Assembly: GCA_001655205.1 (NCBI GenBank)
Contig: LPNZ01011617.1
Coordinates: 1 to 64,000 of the forward strand
Source of the DNA: Lenisia limosa
Taxonomy: Eukaryota > Breviatea
Direction: 5' to 3'
DNA length: 64,000 bases
How positions within the stretch are numbered: the stretch's first letter is position 1; each line of letters starts with the position of its first letter. The notes beneath the pieces were generated by a model. That model was given only the letters and a program-made list of their open reading frames with translations. It did no database searches and had not been told where the DNA came from. A program made the position numbers and the translations under genes. This document shows positions 60,710-64,000 of this stretch, piece after piece.

Positions 60710-61330
60710 CTAGAACATGACGGAATCTTCCTCGTAAAACGTTTCCTGTGGATAGCCTTCCAAAGGGGGTGCGAAGTCATCGGGATAGTGCCTGCTTTTG
60801 TGAGATGGGTTGAAGAGCTTGGAATGAGGGATATAAAAATTGAAGCACTCCCTCCAACGTATTAAAAGTAGGATTTGTTGTTTCAAACTGGCCTGGCTCT
60901 TCAGGGGGAAACTCTGGTGGAGGCTCATTCTCAGTTGGTGTTTCATAACTTGGCATGGGAAGTTGAATATCCGACTCTTCTGGACTTTCGGATTTAGGCT
61001 GAGTTATCCGTATCTTCGTATCTTCAATAAGCCGTGCGAGCGGGCCTGGGATATGAGTGCCAAGTCAAGGTTTATGCCAGACGCACCTGGTATGCAACCA
61101 GTTTCATGCAAAGCTGATGTGAAGTCCTTACAGACAAGTGGAGGGTCACCGGGGGCAGTTCGTGACGAAATCAAAATCGTTCCATCCAAGTTTACCTATT
61201 TGGTCAGACGAAAAAGGTTCTTGAAAAGTTCCGCTTACTTGGATTGTGAGCGAACAGAGACGCCCGGACATGTTTGGATGATTGAACACCAAGCCCAGTG
61301 ACGTGGCACATGACGTCATTACTTCCACTC
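60710..61330 (-). CDS. Proline- and acidic-rich C-terminal exons, gene unrecognised
   Basis: A spliced minus-strand frame reads GKLGWNDFDFVTNCPR, KDFTSALHETGCIPGASGIN, IEDTKIRITQPKSESPEESD and ENEPPPEFPPEEPGQFETTN. It finishes FNPSHKSRHYPDDFAPPLEG and QETFYEEDSVMF with a stop at 60710. The composition suggests a disordered tail. A related tail (STPKQTEIEIPPEEPNYTR) ends at about 61858 on the same strand, on the far side of an inverted-repeat element. The two may be alternative ends of one gene or tails of two neighbouring genes. Confidence 0.4.
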
Positions 61331-61340
61331 TAGACAGTAA

Positions 61341-61834
61341 GGGCGCGATTGCTTTTTTTTATTAAAAAGAGTTAAAAATTTTAAGTGAGCGATTGATAAA
61401 ATTTGTTAAAATTATTTTTGTACCAGTAGAGTTTTACTTGAGACATGATCCACCATCATCTCTGTAGACATGGTCCACTAACGCAGAGAAGGCCTCAGGC
61501 CCAACACGGGCGACTCTTCTGAAGCCACTCTCAGAGAGACTTGATATGATTGACAACATTAAGACCAAACTGTTTAGGGGAAACAATACCGGCAACAGAT
61601 TCTGCAATGACAGGGATCTTTGAATACTCTTCGGACTCCGCAAAAACACAACAGCAACCCCAGTTACAACAGTAAAGACGGAGACCATGGCAAGAGACAA
61701 CAAAGTAAAATGTTGATGAAGTGAATGCATTTAATTAAAAAAATAAAATAAAAATCAATCGCTCACATAAAATAAAAAATAAAAAATAAAAAAAGGGAAA
61801 ACAATTTATAAAAATATAAAAATCAATCGCGCCC
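61341..61834. mobile_element. Inverted-repeat element of about 494 bp
   Basis: The outer arms are gggcgcgattg (61341-61351) and caatcgcgccc (61824-61834). Inner arms are gtgagcgattgat (61385-61397) and atcaatcgctcac (61754-61766). AT-rich DNA lies between outer and inner arms on both sides. The interior has a 98-codon minus-strand open frame (61730-61434). No clear target duplication is seen at the ends (agacagtaa on the left, tgagggtta on the right). It may be a small DNA transposon or a structured regulatory element. Confidence 0.55.
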
Positions 61835-61857
61835 TGAGGGTTATTTATGACACACGC

Positions 61858-63962
61858 CTACCGGGTATAGTTGGGTTCTTCTGGAGGTATCTCAATTTCC
61901 GTTTGTTTTGGTGTGGATTGCTGGGGCTCCACTTCAGGAGTCTAAAGTGTCAGTATTTCAGTGTTCCAGTTGAGGGGTGCTCAATGATAGAAGAAAAGCC
62001 CAACAACGCTCTTCACTATTAATATGTAACTTTACACTGAACAGTAACCCACATCTCTCAACTCCACAACAGGAGTACCTTGAGTTGAGTCGGTTTGTGC
62101 GCTATCAAGACCATAGGGGAAGTCTAAGGCGTGAGGCGAGAACATCATAACAGCATGCTTACAAGGAGGCGGGATTGCTCTGGGCGGACCCGAGTACGAC
62201 ATCAGCGATTTGAGCTGTTCTCGCGCCTGACCTTGTCGGTAATTGGTACAAGAACTAGTAAACAGCACATATGAGGACAATCACCAGACCTTCCCAGAAT
62301 TCAACGTTTCCTTTTCCTACTTTTAGAAGTGAAAGAGTCGGCTGGGAAAAGCGACTTTGTGAGGAAGCCAAAGACGATCGCTTGTTGGATCACCTGGTCG
62401 TTTACAAGAATTCGTTACCATAATATTTGTATACTTTTGATCATTACTTGACCTTCCAAAGAACGGAATATTAAATTATCTCACACAGAGAAGCAAGACA
62501 ATGAAAGAGGGCCATCCATACCTGAATAACATTTTCGAGGTTTTCGAGGGAGTTCATGGGGACACGCGACACCATGCATCCGGGACATTCATCTTCACCT
62601 CTTACAAACATAAGAGCTTGGTTGGATTCTACCTATTCAGTGTCAGATTAAGTTCCGACATGATTTACGATACAACAAAAAGTAATAGCCCCTACATAGG
62701 GCCTGAAGAGATCAATGCCGCGCGCGGAGGGCTGTGGGAAGTCGGGACCTTCAAGTAGGCCCTGAAAGAGTCAGTTGTGTTAAAACAAATGAAGAGAGAG
62801 ACTCACTCGGAACGAAATGACTTTCTCGGGCAGCACCTTTTGGAGACACATTGAATTGAACTCCAGCCTGTAAAGTAAGAAAAGCTACAGTACAAAATAT
62901 CCGGAGAAAGATACATATCAATTGGAACATATTAGTAGCAGATTTTTAAGGTGACATTACTCCCACAAACAATGAGTGTTTGTTTCGAACAAGGTGATCA
63001 GCAACACAGATTTTGACCTCTTTTTTCTGGATGATAAGTGGGCAGAACGGCAAATATTTATACATTAGGAATGGGCTCTAATACAGCACACCTTTTTAGC
63101 CTTGCAGTGGGGGCAACCTCGACAGTTAAGAACTTCACAATTCGTTTTAGGAGTTTTCTTTGTCTCATTCTAAAACAAAGTTAAGGGAATGAATAATGTG
63201 TTTGAGCTATTTATTCTTTGGGTCCCGACTTTACGGTGTATTTTTTTGAAAAAGGCGTGGAGCTTTTTGCTGAGGTCCACTGGGAAGGCGACAGGAGGGT
63301 CAAGTCGGAGAACAAAACGCGGAACGTGGTTTCTGTGTCAATTATAAGGCTGTGTAATACAATGTCAATAAGATAAACAGTTTTAAAACTAAAGATAATT
63401 TGATTGCTTAAATGAATGGTAGTTCCGCCCGAGCATACGAACGAGGGAGAGCTTCTTGAGTTGTTGGTTCTTCATTTCGCTCAGTTTCAAACATCAAAAG
63501 GCCATAGTACTTCTATACTATTAGAAATAATATGACCGGACTAACTCTTCCGGACCAGTCTGTGTAATAGTGGTATCGTGTTTCTCCCTCCAGTGCTTGC
63601 TGGTATCTAAGGAGTAAGGTGCTTGCCACATCAGGACCCACCCATTATTTCGCATGTTTTGAAGGTGTTCCACGATGGCTTTCAAAGTGTGTTCCGGCCA
63701 CGATGATAACGTCAGTAAGTCATCTAAGAACTAGAGCATCAGGGGTATTGATAAGACTTGGTGTACCTGGGCAACATTCGAAAGCTCGCTTGCGGAAGGA
63801 GGGGAATAGGCGTCCCCGGTCTGAAGAGCATTCCAGTCGAGCTCGATACACTCCTTGGCTTGCTCGGTGAGGGGAATGGAAGGTACCCAATTTCTTTCAT
63901 CTTGAACTTGGACTACAGCAGTAATCTTGGCTGCTGATACTCCCATCTGGGGGGGGGGGGGG
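61858..63962 (-). CDS. Mediator subunit 1 (MED1)-like candidate, 5' end in gap
   Basis: The minus-strand exons read KITAVVQVQDERNWVPSIPL (about 63925), HTLKAIVEHLQNMRNNGWVL and MWQAPYSLDTSKHWREKHDT (about 63690-63570), KNQQLKKLSLVRM, then NHVPRFVLRLDPPVAFPVDL (about 63330-63270), LNCRGCPHCKAKK, EVKICVADHLVRNKHSLFVG, CMVSRVPMNSLENLENVIQ (about 62590-62520) and VIQQAIVFGFLTKSLFPAD. The FVLRLDPPVxxP and the VSRVPxxSLxxLxxVIQ...L segments resemble the middle domain of MED1, which bridges transcription factors and RNA polymerase II (family knowledge). The match is partial. The C-terminal piece (EQLKSLMSYSGPPRAIPPP) is not typical. The gene runs into the final gap. Confidence 0.4.
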
Positions 63963-64000
63963 NNNNNNNNNNNNNNNNNNNNNNNNNNNNNNNNNNNNNN

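Noticed and set aside
61434-61730. Open frame inside the inverted-repeat element with a segment (GFRRVARVGPEAFSALV) resembling the N-terminal part of PIF/Harbinger transposases
   Set aside because: The similarity is short, no DDE motif is present, the ends lack the expected 3-bp target duplication, and another frame through the same DNA gives an equally plausible spliced membrane-protein tail.
1-64000. CRISPR arrays, bacterial operons, rRNA genes or riboswitches
   Set aside because: The tandem repeats seen have no unique spacers, genes are spliced, and no rRNA-like or riboswitch-like conserved blocks were recognised.

Overview
This window looks like gene-dense nuclear DNA of a eukaryote. Genes lie on both strands, are cut into many short exons, and are separated mostly by introns of about 45-60 bp. 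Many of these introns carry a CTAAC or TTAAC-like branch site just before the acceptor. The gene set (ADAM-like protease, RAD51B, FLOT-type flotillin, NAA35, METTL18, WDR75, an RBR ligase, and a TRANK1-like helicase) fits a unicellular or simple opisthokont or a close relative. The exact lineage cannot be fixed from sequence alone. There are fourteen runs of N, so several genes are interrupted and gap lengths break reading frames.

Layout, left to right. 1-1453: no recognised gene, with a dispersed repeat at the edge. 1454-1862 (-): a very small Schlafen/AlbA_2-domain protein. About 2522-4965 (+): an RWD-RING-IBR-RING ubiquitin ligase. 5082-7575 (-): QTRT2, the accessory subunit of the queuine tRNA-ribosyltransferase. 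8201-about 16700 (+): a TRANK1-like superfamily 1 helicase with a coiled coil. About 16700-21156 (+): a large helical protein (very tentatively FANCD2/FANCI-like) with a U1-type zinc finger, a polyglutamine tract and a triplicated Q-rich exon unit. 21228-about 24700 (-): an ADAM-like membrane protein. 24952-about 26900: a partial tRNA-Phe followed by GC-rich remains of a non-LTR retrotransposon.

The second half is as follows. 27610-32545 (-): WDR75/UTP17. About 32900-35452 (+): RAD51B. 35566-38711 (-): METTL18. About 39640-45304 (+): a repetitive KE-rich protein with IQ-like motifs and an array of identical-length 36-nt exons that encode RS repeats. 45464-46663 (-): an unrecognised, possibly helical-repeat protein. 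46976-47394 (+): a complete 91-residue secreted cysteine-rich protein. 47519-48120: a non-autonomous Tc1/mariner-type element. 48772-about 51060 (-): an unrecognised gene with a weak MACPF-like segment. 51911-54880 (-): flotillin. 55278-60419 (+): NAA35. 60710-63962 (-): a MED1-like candidate and a proline-rich tail region that holds an inverted-repeat element.

Most genes are housekeeping: tRNA modification, ribosome assembly, protein N-acetylation, histidine methylation, ubiquitination and homologous recombination. They show no sign of forming one pathway. The most unusual features are structural: the 36-nt RS-repeat exon array, the triplicated Q-rich cassette with 30-nt introns (one of which seems to have become coding), the KE/IQ repeat protein, and the tRNA-linked retroelement remains. 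I did not find a convincing new multi-gene system. Almost all exon boundaries are my own reading of GT/AG sites and family similarity, so terminal exons are the least certain.
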